From: Deroplatys truncata
Lineage: Eukaryota > Arthropoda > Insecta > Mantodea > Mantidae
Length of the DNA stretch: 64,000 nt
Direction: 5' to 3'
Assembly (NCBI GenBank): GCA_030765065.1
Contig: CM060990.1
Location: 668,080,118-668,144,117, forward strand
Below are positions 1 through 9,731 of this stretch, one piece after another. Position numbers and translations under genes: made by a program. The first letter of the stretch is position 1, and each line of letters opens with the position of its first letter. The notes under the pieces were generated by a model. The model searched no databases. It was not told the origin of the DNA and was given only the letters and a program-made list of their open reading frames with translations.

Positions 1-960
1 ACTGCATTATCATCTGATTTTTATGTCCAAAAAAATTAGATTTTTCCCTCCATTAATTTCGCTGCTGGAAGTTTTTAAAATACAGACGAATGCTTTCTTG
101 AGGGGGTGTATAATACAACACGTGAATCATTATACATTCTGTAAAATGTAAACACTTTTAGAACTACAAATTGATACCACGGTGTATACCTTATTAACAT
201 GTATTAAAGCAGGCTGTTTGTATAACAGGTCCAGTTCGTGTGTGAAAACACAATTTTCCGCTTAAAGGGTATTAGGGGAGATTAAGTTTCACGTTAGAGC
301 TAGGTGCGTTCCACTTTCACTGCAATGCATTCGCAGAGAAGAATCAAACATATAATCCGTCAATGTCCTTGACAGTGGCACAGCAAGCTGATCATTTTTC
401 AAAAGAGGATCCCATATCAGGAAAAGTAGCCAATGTTGGTGATCAAAGTGATCTTTAATGCTGCCGGTGGCTAAATCATGCGTTTCCGGACAAAGGTCCA
501 ATTTTGAAAAATGATTACTTTTCCTTCTCGAAAAATATGCCCACTGTTGTCGCTGTTGTTTGCTACTCCGTGCAATATCGATATTACGGAGTTAATGAAC
601 AATTGATTAATACATGGTGCCAGCCATAGGCTCCGACATGCCTTGAAAAACTCCAGTGCCTGGAATTTCGCTTCCAGAATAGGGCCAACACTGATTGATG
701 TGATTGTCCTGTGCCGTGGTGCAGTGGGATGGAGCGTGCTGGCCACGGAATGTGCCGGGGGATTGCGAAATTTAGGACCGTTGCCCACTCAGCATAGTGA
801 GGAAAGTGAGAAGCTGCGATAGGCAGCGGCCTCGTGAGCCAACTTTCCGGCTGGAGGATGTATGATGCTAGCACATCACTTTCCCGTATCTGTTCGATGA
901 TCGTCCACCTCTGCCGTGCGTACGTGGGCGTAAGACCGGCAGTCGGGCTGTAGCGCCTCA
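1..960. other. unassigned block with overlapping minus-strand ORFs
   Basis: No family recognised. The part from about 290 to 960 is more GC-balanced than the surrounding AT-rich DNA and holds overlapping minus-strand open frames of 132, 105 and 70 codons (584-982, 471-788, 289-501). None shows a motif I know, and the longest frame runs into the SINE starting near 961, so its annotated start lies in repeat sequence. It may be a decayed transposon or pseudogene, or simply chance frames. The first 250 bases are plain AT-rich DNA. Confidence 0.3.
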
Positions 961-1312
961 GGTTAGACCGCTCGCCTCCCACCGAGGCAGCCCGGGTTCA
1001 ATCCCAGAGACCTGCATGTGGGATTTGTGGTGGAAAAAGCGGCGTCTGGGCGGGTTTTCTCCGGGTTCTCCGCTTTCCCCCGCCATTCATTCCACCAACT
1101 GCTCCATCATCACCTTTCCTTTCATCCATTTCACCAACATTTCTTTTCATCTACTTCCTTCATCCCATACCAGGCATCGGGCTGATCACCCATCCTGGTT
1201 GTTCTGTCTGATCCATGAGTGTCTGCTCCTCGACGGGCCTCTGACCCCAGACACCCGCCTGTAAGTCCTACACAAGAGGAGGGTAAACAGATAATGACTG
1301 AATGAATGAATG
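961..1312 (+). mobile_element. SINE S2 (tRNA-Ser/Leu-like head), 5'-truncated
   Basis: Starts inside the tRNA-like head, at the 'ggttagaccgctcgcctccc' segment, and lacks the first ~20 bp seen in the 17947 and 34872 copies. A B-box-like 'gggttcaatccc' follows, then the GC-rich body with a C/T-rich stretch, then a 3' tail of AATG repeats. Other copies lie at 17947, 32148, 34872 and 52509. Any ORF here is incidental. Such SINEs are transcribed by RNA polymerase III and moved by LINE enzymes (family knowledge). Confidence 0.85.
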
Positions 1313-1578
1313 ATTTGGTTGGTAACGGGAACGTTACACTGGATATTTAGAATGAACGTCGCAATGTGGCAAAGAGACTTCGGCTTCCTGAGACGGGAAC
1401 GATGGAAACTGGTGTAAAGTCCTGATTCATCATGGAGCTCTTTCTCTCCCGTGTTGAGGTTGCCAGCTAATGTTTTTGTACTGAAATCTCGGCATAAAAT
1501 GAAATTTGCGTGCCCTACAAATTGATGACCTACACAATCCTACTAAAAAAAAGAGGGACGTTATAACCTAACAATATA
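1313..1578. other. no feature seen
   Basis: AT-rich spacer between SINE S2 and the fold-back mariner derivative; no ORF, tRNA-like head or repeat recognised. Confidence 0.5.
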
Positions 1579-1580
1579 TA

Positions 1581-2107
1581 TGATGGGCGTCCAATAAGTA
1601 AGTTTCCCTATTTTATAAAAAATATTGCACACAATTGATCATGTTGAATTAATTTTATTTATATTGTACAATCCTTCTGTTACTTTTCTACATAGTCAAC
1701 ATTCCTTTCCAAGCATTTTTGGGGACGTGACACAAGTTTTTTAAAGCCAGTTTTGTATAAGGTCGGGACCTGTGCTCGCAACCAGCTGTTCACTGATTTG
1801 ACTTCATCATCGGTGTTAAAAGTGCTTACCTATGAGTTGGAGGAACATGTGAAAATCACTTGGGGCAAGCTCCGGTGAATACGGAGGATACGAGAAAACT
1901 TCCAAGTTGAATCTTGACCCACGTGGGGCTCCACTGGCTTGGAAAAACTTGTGTCACGTCCCCAAAAATGCTTGGAAAAACATGTTGACTATGTAAAAAA
2001 GTAACAGAAGTATTGTAAAATATAAATAAAACTAATTAAACATGATCAGTTGTGTGTAATGTTCTTTTTTTGTAAAATAGGGGAGCTTACTTATTGGACG
2101 ACCCTCG
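1581..2107. mobile_element. fold-back mariner derivative with ~170-bp terminal inverted repeats
   Basis: The two ends are long inverted copies of each other: about 1581-1751 and 1933-2107. The right terminus reads 'ggacgaccctcg' followed by TA, and the left terminus has the decayed complement after TA, so a TA target duplication flanks the element as in the Tc1/mariner superfamily. The arms contain the last codons of a mariner transposase, ending in the residues DYVEK-stop on the minus strand, plus the 3' untranslated end. The left half and centre also keep a longer transposase piece. The element is therefore two mariner 3' ends facing each other, with the 5' end lost. Confidence 0.85.
1655..1905 (-). 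pseudogene. mariner transposase C-terminal remnant
   Basis: Read on the minus strand, the centre of the fold-back element encodes residues PPYSPELAPSDFHMF, the conserved mariner segment that carries the last catalytic Asp (SPDLAPSD motif of DD34D enzymes). After a frameshift follow DDEVKSVNSWL and, at the end, LVSRPQKCLE and DYVEK-stop. The helix-turn-helix region and the first two catalytic aspartates are absent, so it cannot be active. The second, inverted copy of the C-terminus lies in the right arm (about 1938-2000, plus strand). Identification rests on motif recognition, not a search. Confidence 0.8.
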
Positions 2108-2109
2108 TA

Positions 2110-2508
2110 CAAAACAGTTTAACAACTAAAAAAAGAAATAAAGAAGAAAGAAATTATTTGACATAAATTGCAAAAAAAAAAAAAAAACAGCAATTAACTA
2201 AATTTGTGTGCAATACAATATCTGAAACAATCAACGCCATCTCTTCACGTCTTGAAAAATTACACGTTCTTTGCTTCCATTATTAAACTTGAGTGTGCAA
2301 TGTTCTAACATTTATTTCAATTAGTAAAGTAAGTCTTTAGGTAAAAAGAAATTCAGATAGACAACAGAACCATTTTGTCCTGATTTGTAACAGAGATTTC
2401 CACTTGCATGCTGAATGTTTCACTGAGTCTTTGCTTGCTTGCCTCACATTGTTACAGGATTCTCATGCGTATACCACTTGTTGTTGAGCATGAAACGTTC
2501 TCTTTCAG
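2110..2508. other. AT-rich spacer, intron-like
   Basis: No repeat or gene seen. The end, from about 2490, has a pyrimidine run and the acceptor-like 'ttctctttcag' directly before the candidate exon. An A run lies at about 2171-2187. Confidence 0.4.
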
Positions 2509-2628
2509 GGCATCAGCCTTTCCATCCGTTCCACTTTGGCCCTCGTCCCTTCCACTTCGGCAATCCGCTGGACCCCGGTCATAGAGTGCCTGATCCCCTG
2601 GTAGGATCGCTACCCTTCAAGCTTACAG
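2509..2628 (+). CDS. candidate internal coding exon, Pro/His/Phe-rich, unidentified host gene
   Basis: A 120-bp GC-rich island in AT-rich DNA. It is bounded by a good acceptor ('ttctctttcag', AG at 2507-2508) and a consensus donor ('cag|gtgagt', GT at 2629-2630). The frame open across it gives 39 full codons with a split codon at each end, so both introns would be phase 1 and the exon symmetric. The peptide begins GHQPFHPFHFGPRPFHFGNP and ends LVGSLPFKLTG; it is rich in His, Pro and Phe, like low-complexity parts of transcription factors, but I do not recognise the protein. The open frame runs from 2439 to 2816, but the AT-rich, lysine/phenylalanine-rich extensions outside the splice sites look like intron. 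No second copy is seen in the window. No neighbouring exon was found. Confidence 0.45.
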
Positions 2629-3068
2629 GTGAGTACAGACAGGTCAATACTAAACCTTTTTTCTTATTCAAGGCAACCAGTAACCAGCATTCTTTTATTT
2701 CAGTTTCATTTGAAGTTATGCAAAAGTTAGAGTGTTTAGATTTTTTTAATGTTAACTTTCTGCATTTTAAGGAAAAACAGAAAAGTTGTCAAAAAATTCA
2801 TAAATACGGATTTTAGTGTTATTTAACACTAAACACCTTCTATTTTAGTTCTGTGTAGATTTTATAAGTGTACGATTTCCCAAACGTTATATAGCGATTT
2901 GAATATCTGCCTTTCTACAAAATTCTAATAAAGCGATACGTTTTGCCTACATTAAAATGAAAAAAATAAAAAAAATTCAAGGGAATCCTCAGGAATTTAA
3001 ACATACTAATTTATCTGTAAAGGAGCAGAAAAACACAGCGTAAACACAAAAATGTTTTGTTTGTTAGC
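2629..3068. other. AT-rich spacer
   Basis: Sequence following the candidate exon's donor site. No repeat family or exon recognised; probably intronic if the exon is real. Confidence 0.4.
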
Positions 3069-3190
3069 TGCCGGCCCTCGTAGCCGTGGTCGCTGGAGCA
3101 TATAGCTCCGGCGCTCTGCCAATCTGAGGGTCGTGGGTTCGAGTCCCTTTATGGGCATGGATGTTTGTGTTCATGCGTCTGTGTGTTGGT
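3069..3190 (+). mobile_element. SINE S3, tRNA-like head
   Basis: Begins 'ggccctcgtagccgtggtcg' and contains the B-box-like 'gggttcgagtccc', followed by a GT-rich tail. The same unit occurs inverted at 51604-51737, where it is better preserved. Pairing of the outer bases (GGCCCTC with a partner near 'gggca') is degraded, so this is a retroposon head and not a functional tRNA gene. Confidence 0.75.
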
Positions 3191-3299
3191 ATGTATAACA
3201 GTAATTGTGGTGTACGTGGTAAAATAATACAGAAAAAAAGCACTAATAATAAACCGGGAGGAAAACAAGGGAACATTATAAAAGAAGAAAAAAGAAACG

Positions 3300-3480
3300 C
3301 TGTAAATTGCCTGGATCATATCAGCTCCGCCTGTGTGCCGGAATTTCGTCCCGCAGTTCTTTTACATGTTAGTAAGTCTACTGACATGGGGCTGTCTTTT
3401 AAGCACACTTAAAAACCATTGGTCTGGGCCGGGTTTGTAAACCCACGACTAGTGCCTAATCAACCGAGCCACCCAAACCG
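3300..3480 (-). mobile_element. SINE S8 with a body seen in other insect SINEs
   Basis: On the minus strand a tRNA-like head ('ggtggctcggttgattaggc' near 3475-3450, then 'gggtttacaaacccgg') leads into a body containing 'cagccccatgtcagtaga', 'gtaaaagaactgcgggac' and 'aaattccggcacac'. I recall this body segment from SINEs in other insect genomes, which supports an insect source; that is memory, not a search. Single copy in this window. Confidence 0.65.
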
Positions 3481-4221
3481 AAAAAGAAAAAGAAAAGAAA
3501 AAAAGAAGACGACAAAGGCCCTGTATATTCACGAAATGTTTTAAGCAGCATAAGGTTAGAACAGTGTTGCTCTAGCGTTATCATTTTTAAACTCTGTTTT
3601 CTAGGTTTCTATTTGTCAGCACATTCTCATTTTCAGATTTCTCCACATGATGTGCTTTTCCGTATAAACGAATGACATTTTGAATGAATTTTATAAATAA
3701 CAGGATAAAAATTGTGCGATTAACTTTTGCTGATATTCTTAGTTATAACGCTATTAAACAACAAAACTGATAGTGTGTGAATTTTTAGCAAAACAATTTT
3801 AGTCTCACATTTAATATTTATTTTCTCCCAAACTAATAGTACAATTAAAAGTCAATCTCCCCAGTGTTTTAGTATACTATTAATAGATAATGTGTAGAAT
3901 TTTTTAAAAAAATAATTACATAATGAGCAGCAATTTAATAACACGCGAACTCATTTAAAACTATACATGAAATTTGGTGTACGCATTATACATTAAACAA
4001 TGGTTAGTGTGTTAAAATGTCATATATAAATCGAACTAAAATTTTGAATTACAGAAATTTCACACACGGTTTCCTGATGCAACTCTATTTTTAACTGCTT
4101 ATAATTTAACTCAATACGAGTCATTATAGTCAGGTATTTACATTCTTCTAATTTATCAGCTTTATCGTTAAAAACAAATCGATAAATTAAATATTTTGGA
4201 TTTATGCTTTCTCTGTCAGGT
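3481..4221. other. AT-rich spacer
   Basis: A short AAAAG-rich run at about 3480-3506, then AT-rich DNA with no recognisable gene or repeat. Confidence 0.5.
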
Positions 4222-5020
4222 CCCTAGTAGGTAGACGACGTATTGCATTCCACCTAAAAATTTGATTACTACATTTCAGCAGGAATATCTGTTTTGAAGC
4301 CGCTTTGAATAAAACAAAATCATTTTTAGAAGGAAAAAGATTTGGTTGTGTGTACGTGTTTATGGATAAAATAACTCAAAAATCGGATAAATCCAAAACT
4401 TGCTCATCTTCGAAAGATGAGAAACGAAGATTTTTAAGAAAATGATCCAACACAATCTACTTTCTACATGGATAATGTTTCATTTTTTTTCGATTTTCTC
4501 AAAAATGGTTCTAACGATTTTGATTAAAATTTCGTATATTTAACAAATTTAATGACAAAAAAATGTATAATCTGAATTTTCTGGGAGAAGGCTGGGAGGT
4601 CGTTATCATACACAATGAATTTTGTGTAATTTTGTAAATCATAACAAGTAGACCAAATTGTACTAGACAAAGGTGTAGGTATACTTAAAACATGAAATTT
4701 ATTTCAAATAACTATTTTTGTTGCATCAACTATTTCTGTGATATGCCTTATTATTCCTTTGAATTTATCAGTGCCTTTGATATTTGTATAAGTGCTGTTA
4801 ATATTCAGTTATTTCTCGCGATTCAAGATAGGAGTATGGAATTTCAAGGCAACCTGTAGCGGTACGCTTTTAAACATTTGGTTTTCTGTACCCTTGTATC
4901 TAATATAATATCTATATTGAATTATCTCTGTAAATATTAATCTCAATTAAATTTAAGTGGATAGAAAAATACTTTTTTTAAGTATATTGGGTGAAGAAAG
5001 TTACTTGAGTATAATAATAT
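4222..5020 (+). mobile_element. family A repeat, old diverged copy
   Basis: Matches the family A consensus in order: 'cctagtaggtag..', 'tattgcattccacc', a GT-rich patch, 'ataactcaaaaatcggataa', 'tctcaaaaatggttctaacg', 'tttctgggag', and a worn 'gaagaaagttacttgagt' end. Many substitutions separate it from the 30718 and 48994 copies. It groups with 20916 and 47623 as the older layer. Confidence 0.75.
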
Positions 5021-5190
5021 GTTTATTTTTTGGAATCCCCAGTAGAGGTCATAGGTTCAGAAACAAATGTACGCAGTACAAACTCAGATTTGTGTTGAAG
5101 TCTTGTGGGAAAGTATGCTACTAGCGAACTTCTGTTTTCTGATTACCGGAGGGAACTCGGCACTTATCCAGTGAGGATCTTTTAACTATG
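5021..5190. other. spacer
   Basis: No feature recognised. Confidence 0.4.
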
Positions 5191-5692
5191 CCACATAGGG
5201 AGCTGCCTCTGGGAGGGAGGAGGACATGAGAGGAGACACCGGGCGGCCGGAACCAGAAGTGATGACACAGCTGTGACAGGATCCCTACACTTTCCAGATT
5301 GAAAACGCCCCACACAGAGGGTACAACAACTCACTCGGAAGGGTCGGTCCGTTTACACCGGCAATCAGCCGAAAACCGAGGGACGGAGAAATGTCAACAG
5401 AGAGCATCGTTTTTCCCTGCCACGCTGCACCGAAACGCCATCGCCGACACTTCCAATCCTGAAACAGACCTAACGGGGTGAAGGATGAATGAAATTATGA
5501 ATGGGACGAAATAGAGGGACAGGAAATTCGGGGCTGAAAGACACCACTCCACAATTCGCCTGATGCCTCGGGAAAACCTCCGAAAAAAACCGAGGGGTCA
5601 GAGGGGGTGGTCGCCGGGAATCGAACCCGGGACCTCCCAAATACGAATCGCACGCGTTACCGCGGCGCCACTCGCACGGTTACTCAATATAC
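5191..5692 (-). mobile_element. GC-rich family R retroposon copy
   Basis: The tRNA-like head lies at the high-coordinate end: minus-strand B-box-like 'cccgggttcgattcccgg' near 5618-5635, with the A-box side near 5670. It is followed on the minus strand by the 'ccgaggttttcccgaggcat' segment and a GC-rich body that reaches about 5191. Strong GC contrast with flanks. The low-coordinate boundary is uncertain. ORFs at 5121-5315 and 5299-5481 are incidental. Confidence 0.65.
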
Positions 5693-6595
5693 TTAGCTTA
5701 TCTTTCATCTGATTATCATTTGTTATCCGAACTGAATGATCTTAACGTAAACCGTGTTTCAGGTGTAAGTAGTGAACATGTTAACGCTGTGTAAAATATA
5801 TGTAACATAGTTGCAACTCTAGCTCAAATCCTGTGAGTTTACTTCTCTTATTGTCTCAGAACACGTGGCAAATAAAACTTATTGTTGATTTTAATCAATA
5901 GAGAATGCTGTGTCTTTTTTTTTAAAATTACTTGACGAAATACATTTGTTTAAAATCCTGTTTGTCATGACTTGGTAAGTAACCGTCGAGAATTAAATGT
6001 CACACTGCTTTAAAATAAAGGCGTAAGAAAATAAAGCCAAGCTCGACTGAGAAGAAACCGCTGTTTTAAAATGAATGCTTCTAAAAATGATTTTAAAAAG
6101 CGAACAGAAGAAAGAGGGTAGTTATTCATTATATACTCAGAGTTCTAATTAATTATGATTTTAGGCAGATAACATTCTTGTTTATTTTTCCATAGTTTTG
6201 ATATAAACCAAAAATGTATTTTCAAGAATAGCTCTGCTTTGGTCATGAAGTTATGATATGTATATGGCATCACAATCTCGGCATTTTCTTTTATTAATCT
6301 GTAACAGGATATTATTAAGAGGTTGATAATTTGTGAATACAAATCTTCGGGTATGTCGCCTTGCTTATTAAAAAAAAAGCCTATGAATGTATGTGCGCAA
6401 TTGTTTAATCTTCGGAATGATTGACATTCCGGTTTGTTATGAATGCTATTTATATACGATGGCAAACATTTCACCTCAAATTGTTACGTGTGCCGAAAAG
6501 CACACTTTGCTTTGTTACTCAGAGATATTCAACCTGCCTCACATCACCAAATTTTACTAATGCATAACCCGGACAGAGCACCGCAAGTAGGCCCT
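5693..6595. other. AT-rich spacer
   Basis: A 109-codon minus-strand frame (6145-6474) has no recognisable motif and AT-driven composition; no repeat match noticed. Nothing else seen. Confidence 0.45.
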
Positions 6596-7066
6596 TTTTG
6601 CTCCCACAATGACCCCCGGAGAGAGGAATGGGGGGAGAGGCCCGAAAGGCGATCAGATCCGAGTTATGACGGGCGCAAGCATAGACAGGGTCTCTAATCT
6701 TTTCAAATTGAACGCATCCGACGCCGCCCTGGCCCACCCACAAGTCAGCGAGCCCCCAGCTGTCCACCGGGGCGGCGCCCCCTCGGAGGCGAGACCTCTA
6801 TAGAGCGCACAGCCACCCGCCCAACCGCAACCTGCCGACCACCGTCTCTTGGTCCTACAACCCTGAAGCAGATGACAAGGACGATGATGGGTACAGGAAA
6901 TGAGGGGAAGGAAAGTCGTGGTAGAAGAGGAACCATACCAGCATTCAACTGCCGACCCTGAGAAACCACAAAAACCCATAGGTCAGAGTAGGAGGTCGCC
7001 GGGGATCCAACCTGGGACCTCATGAATGCGAGTCGCATACTTTATCGGGGTTACACCTCGCTCAGT
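6596..7066 (-). mobile_element. family R retroposon copy (subtype shared with 29313 and 38561)
   Basis: The minus-strand head is near 7000-7060 (worn 'gggtcccaggttggatcccc'), followed by 'ctgacctatgggtttttgtg', a TTCTTC/ACCACGA segment and a GC-rich body. The distal end ('cctttcgggcctctcccccc' on the minus strand) aligns with 29655-29690 and 38805-38830. Four overlapping ORFs of 64-108 codons occur on both strands, but they arise from GC richness and are not conserved as protein between copies. Confidence 0.75.
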
Positions 7067-7357
7067 ATGCACTGTGAATCTTTTGGGCCACTTGAATCTT
7101 TGAGTATGATAATTTTCGAAAAAGGTTTCCGAAAAATCAATCATCGTTTTCGTTACACTTCTCACTGAAATGCCTGTAAAATCCGATATTAGTTTCGCAA
7201 TATGCACTAATGCAAGTGTCAGGTATTTTTCTAATAGTGAGTTGAATATATGAAGAGCTGTTTGTTTTTCGCCACTTTTAACTGTTCCCGCTTTTGTGTT
7301 TGAACAGTTTATTCGCACTATACGCACCTTCCTCTGCCATGTGAACTCAAATACCAA
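7067..7357 (-). pseudogene. possible transposase N-terminal (helix-turn-helix) fragment
   Basis: The minus-strand frame contains SGEKQTALHIFNSLLEKYL, then HIAKLISDFTGISVRSVTKT. A pattern of a long helix followed by 'tGiSvrTv.rI' is characteristic of the N-terminal domain of a group of Tc1/mariner-related transposases common in insect genomes. The frame runs into the family R copy at its 3' end, so the fragment is cut off there; no catalytic residues are present. Recognition is by pattern only. Confidence 0.35.
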
Positions 7358-7624
7358 CTGACTAAATCACAAGATTTGATCTGAGCTGAGCATATGTGCG
7401 TTAGTGTATTATGAATGACTGTTCGCTTATCATATGTATGTATGTATGTATGTATTTATTTATTCTGCAATTGGGTACTTCCCGGTGGCAGAATTAAACC
7501 GTACAAAATTTACATCACCATGACTAGCTTACAATAATAATAAAAATAATAATAAACATGACAAACAATACAAAATGATTAATTTTAAATATTAACAAAG
7601 CTTTTAAAATCCCTAATTACTGAA

Positions 7625-7820
7625 CCATTTATAATTTACTTAACTATTCACAATTACTTAACTATTCACAATTACTTAACTATTCACCATTTACTTCACT
7701 ATTCAATTTACTTAACTATTCACAATTTACTTAACTATTCTCAATTTACTTAACTATCTACAAAGTACTTAACAATTTACAAAATACGTAACTATTTTCA
7801 AGGTACTTAACTATTTACAA
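7625..7820 (-). repeat. minisatellite in the LINE 3' UTR
   Basis: About eleven imperfect units of 17-20 bp around 'caatttacttaactattca', from about 7625 to 7820. It lies between the LINE stop codon and the 3' tail, so it belongs to the LINE and is not an independent satellite. Confidence 0.8.
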
Positions 7821-7906
7821 TTGGTCCTTATATTTAGTTACCAGTATTTTTAACCTGGTAGTGTCAACTTTAATAGTATAGTTTGTGAAATGAGTACACT
7901 AGTTAA

Positions 7907-9667
7907 TTAACCAACATTTATTCTGCTAATATTGTTCCTGAACTGCTTTAAGGTCAGAGGACAGCCCTGAAAGGCTGCTACAGGCAATTCATTCCATTCC
8001 TCAATGGTTCTATTAACAAAAGAAAATTTTCCCACGTCGGTTCTGCACTTTCTACCCCTAATTTTAAACAGATGATCGTTTCGACCGTAGTGTGCTGGAT
8101 TCTTTAACCTTTCTCTAACATCCGCCCAAGCATTTGAACCAGTATAAGCTTTAAATAACGCAACTAATCTATGTTTTTTACGCCTAACTTTTAGCGGTTC
8201 CCATTCATTCTCTTCACCTTTTGTAAACCCAAAATCTTTACCTCTCCTTATGAATTTTATAGCCCTTCTCTGCACTTTTTCTAAGGAATCAATCTGATTG
8301 ACTCTGTATGGGTCCCAACATGCTACTCCATATTCCATAACCGGCCGCACTAAAGATTTGTAGGCTAGTTCCCTGGTCTTTGCGCTCCCCTTTTTCAGTA
8401 TTCTCATTACGAAATGCAATGCTTTCCACGCTTTCCTAGATGTACTATTTATCTGTTCCCCCCATCCAGCATTACTTGACAAGCACACTCCCAAATATTT
8501 GCAGCTGTCCACCTGTGGAATTGGTTCCCCGCCCATTTGATAGTTATGTATAATCTTCCCCTTAGTTCTGCTAAAAACAATGGACTTACTTTTCCCAGCA
8601 TTAATTGTCATTTTGTTTGCTTCGGCCCACCACCTGATTTCATTTAGGTCGTCCTGAAGAGCAGTCTCATGCATGGAATTCCTAATCTTATTGTAAATAA
8701 TACAATCGTCTGCGAACAGTCTTATCTGGCATTTAATGTTTATATGGATATCATTAACAAAGATAAGAAACAGTAACGGGCCCAGTACCGAGCCTTGGGG
8801 CACGCCCGAACTTACGGTCCCCCTTTCTGACAGTTCTCTACCTACTCTTACTCTTTGCGTCCTCCCTTTCAAAAATTGTTCTACCCACAATACAACGCGA
8901 TTATCAAGTCCCGCATTTGCTAGTTTCCGGATGAGTAAACTATGTGGCACTACGTCAAAAGCTTTAGAAAAATCTATCACCACTGCATCAGTCCTTCCCC
9001 CTGCATCCACCTCATCTGCCAAATCTTGAATTAATGAAGTTGTTTGACTTTCACATGAATACCCGGATCTAAACCCATGTTGCGCTTTGTTGAACCACTG
9101 TTTGTTTTCTAAATCCTTCCGTATGTATTCTGCAATTAGATGCTCCATTACTTTACACACTACCGACGTTAGGCTAACAGGCCGATAATTATTTATTTCT
9201 GTTTTACTACCCCCTTTGTATATTGGAACTACAATAGCGGATTTCCAGTCTTCCGGTAGTGCACGGTTGTTAATTGACATGTTAAACAAGAGCATTAGGT
9301 AGGGAATCATGGCTTCTCCCCCTATTTTTAATATTTCAGTAGGTACGTTGTCCGGCCCTCTTGATTTTCGATTCTGTAGCATCTTGATCCTTTTACGTAA
9401 TTTTGGCGCCATTATTTGAAAAAGCGATTCTCCACCACTCCTATTTTCCCGTTCAGGACTATCATCCATTTGATGAAAGACCGATACAAAATGTGCATTT
9501 AATATGTTCGCCTTTTCCTTATCATTTATTACGGCAGTCCCGTTAACTTTGAAATCTGGTATGCCTTCTTTATTACCCCTGCGTCTCCTCACATAATTGT
9601 AAAATGCTTTCCATCCATCACTTTCCTTATTTAAAATTTGTTCTAAGAACCGCTCCTGCGCTTGCAA
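7907..9667 (-). CDS. LINE reverse transcriptase, intact ORF (5'-truncated protein)
   Basis: 586 residues from the first Met, and the frame is open for about 18 codons upstream without a convincing start, so the true protein is longer. Reverse transcriptase motifs are seen in order: KSRGPDNVPTEILK (about residue 100), YRPVSLTSVVCKVMEHLI, QHGFRSGYSCESQ, DFSKAFDVVPH (motif A), SGVPQGSVLGPLLFLIFVNDI cut short as GVPQGSVLGPLL (motif B), FADDCIIY (catalytic FADD), and YLGVCL. A thumb-like C-terminal region with VACWDPYRVNQIDSLEKVQ and RRAIKF follows, ending NNISRINVG. The APE endonuclease and ORF1 are missing. The enzyme would copy LINE RNA at the nick; this copy alone cannot nick. No stop or frameshift was found, which implies recent insertion or recent loss of constraint. 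CR1/Jockey-type placement is from motif style only. Confidence 0.9.
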   Translation of the reverse strand: MQAQERFLEQILNKESDGWKAFYNYVRRRRGNKEGIPDFKVNGTAVINDKEKANILNAHFVSVFHQMDDSPERENRSGGESLFQIMAPKLRKRIKMLQNRKSRGPDNVPTEILKIGGEAMIPYLMLLFNMSINNRALPEDWKSAIVVPIYKGGSKTEINNYRPVSLTSVVCKVMEHLIAEYIRKDLENKQWFNKAQHGFRSGYSCESQTTSLIQDLADEVDAGGRTDAVVIDFSKAFDVVPHSLLIRKLANAGLDNRVVLWVEQFLKGRTQRVRVGRELSERGTVSSGVPQGSVLGPLLFLIFVNDIHINIKCQIRLFADDCIIYNKIRNSMHETALQDDLNEIRWWAEANKMTINAGKSKSIVFSRTKGKIIHNYQMGGEPIPQVDSCKYLGVCLSSNAGWGEQINSTSRKAWKALHFVMRILKKGSAKTRELAYKSLVRPVMEYGVACWDPYRVNQIDSLEKVQRRAIKFIRRGKDFGFTKGEENEWEPLKVRRKKHRLVALFKAYTGSNAWADVRERLKNPAHYGRNDHLFKIRGRKCRTDVGKFSFVNRTIEEWNELPVAAFQGCPLTLKQFRNNISRINVG

Positions 9668-9731
9668 CTTTTCGTTTTGTAAATTCTTGGTTAATTCTTT
9701 AAATTTAATAAAATGCCATTCTGATTACCTC

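Larger units (their letters stand above)
7436..9731 (-). mobile_element. 5'-truncated non-LTR retrotransposon (LINE), CR1/Jockey group
   Basis: Minus-strand element containing an intact reverse transcriptase ORF (7907-9667), a 3' UTR with a degenerate minisatellite, and a short tandem-repeat 3' tail of ACAT/AAAT units at about 7436-7470. No endonuclease region precedes the RT; the frame is open to a stop near 9726, so the element is truncated at its 5' end as is usual after target-primed reverse transcription. A possible target duplication is 'cttatcatatg' (7426-7436) against 'cttatatatg' (9732-9741), which is weak. It is the youngest-looking protein-coding mobile element in the window. Confidence 0.8.

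Noticed and set aside
2439-2816. Entire 125-codon ORF as a single-exon gene
   Set aside because: Only 2509-2628 has coding-like composition; the rest lies outside good splice signals and is AT-rich.
6519-7038. Cluster of ORFs on both strands (64-108 codons)
   Set aside because: GC-driven frames in a family R copy, overlapping on both strands and not conserved.
7625-7820. CRISPR-like or satellite array
   Set aside because: Units are 17-20 bp without spacers, degenerate, and lie in a LINE 3' UTR in a eukaryotic sequence.
8736-9029. 97-codon plus-strand ORF
   Set aside because: Antisense shadow of the LINE reverse transcriptase gene.
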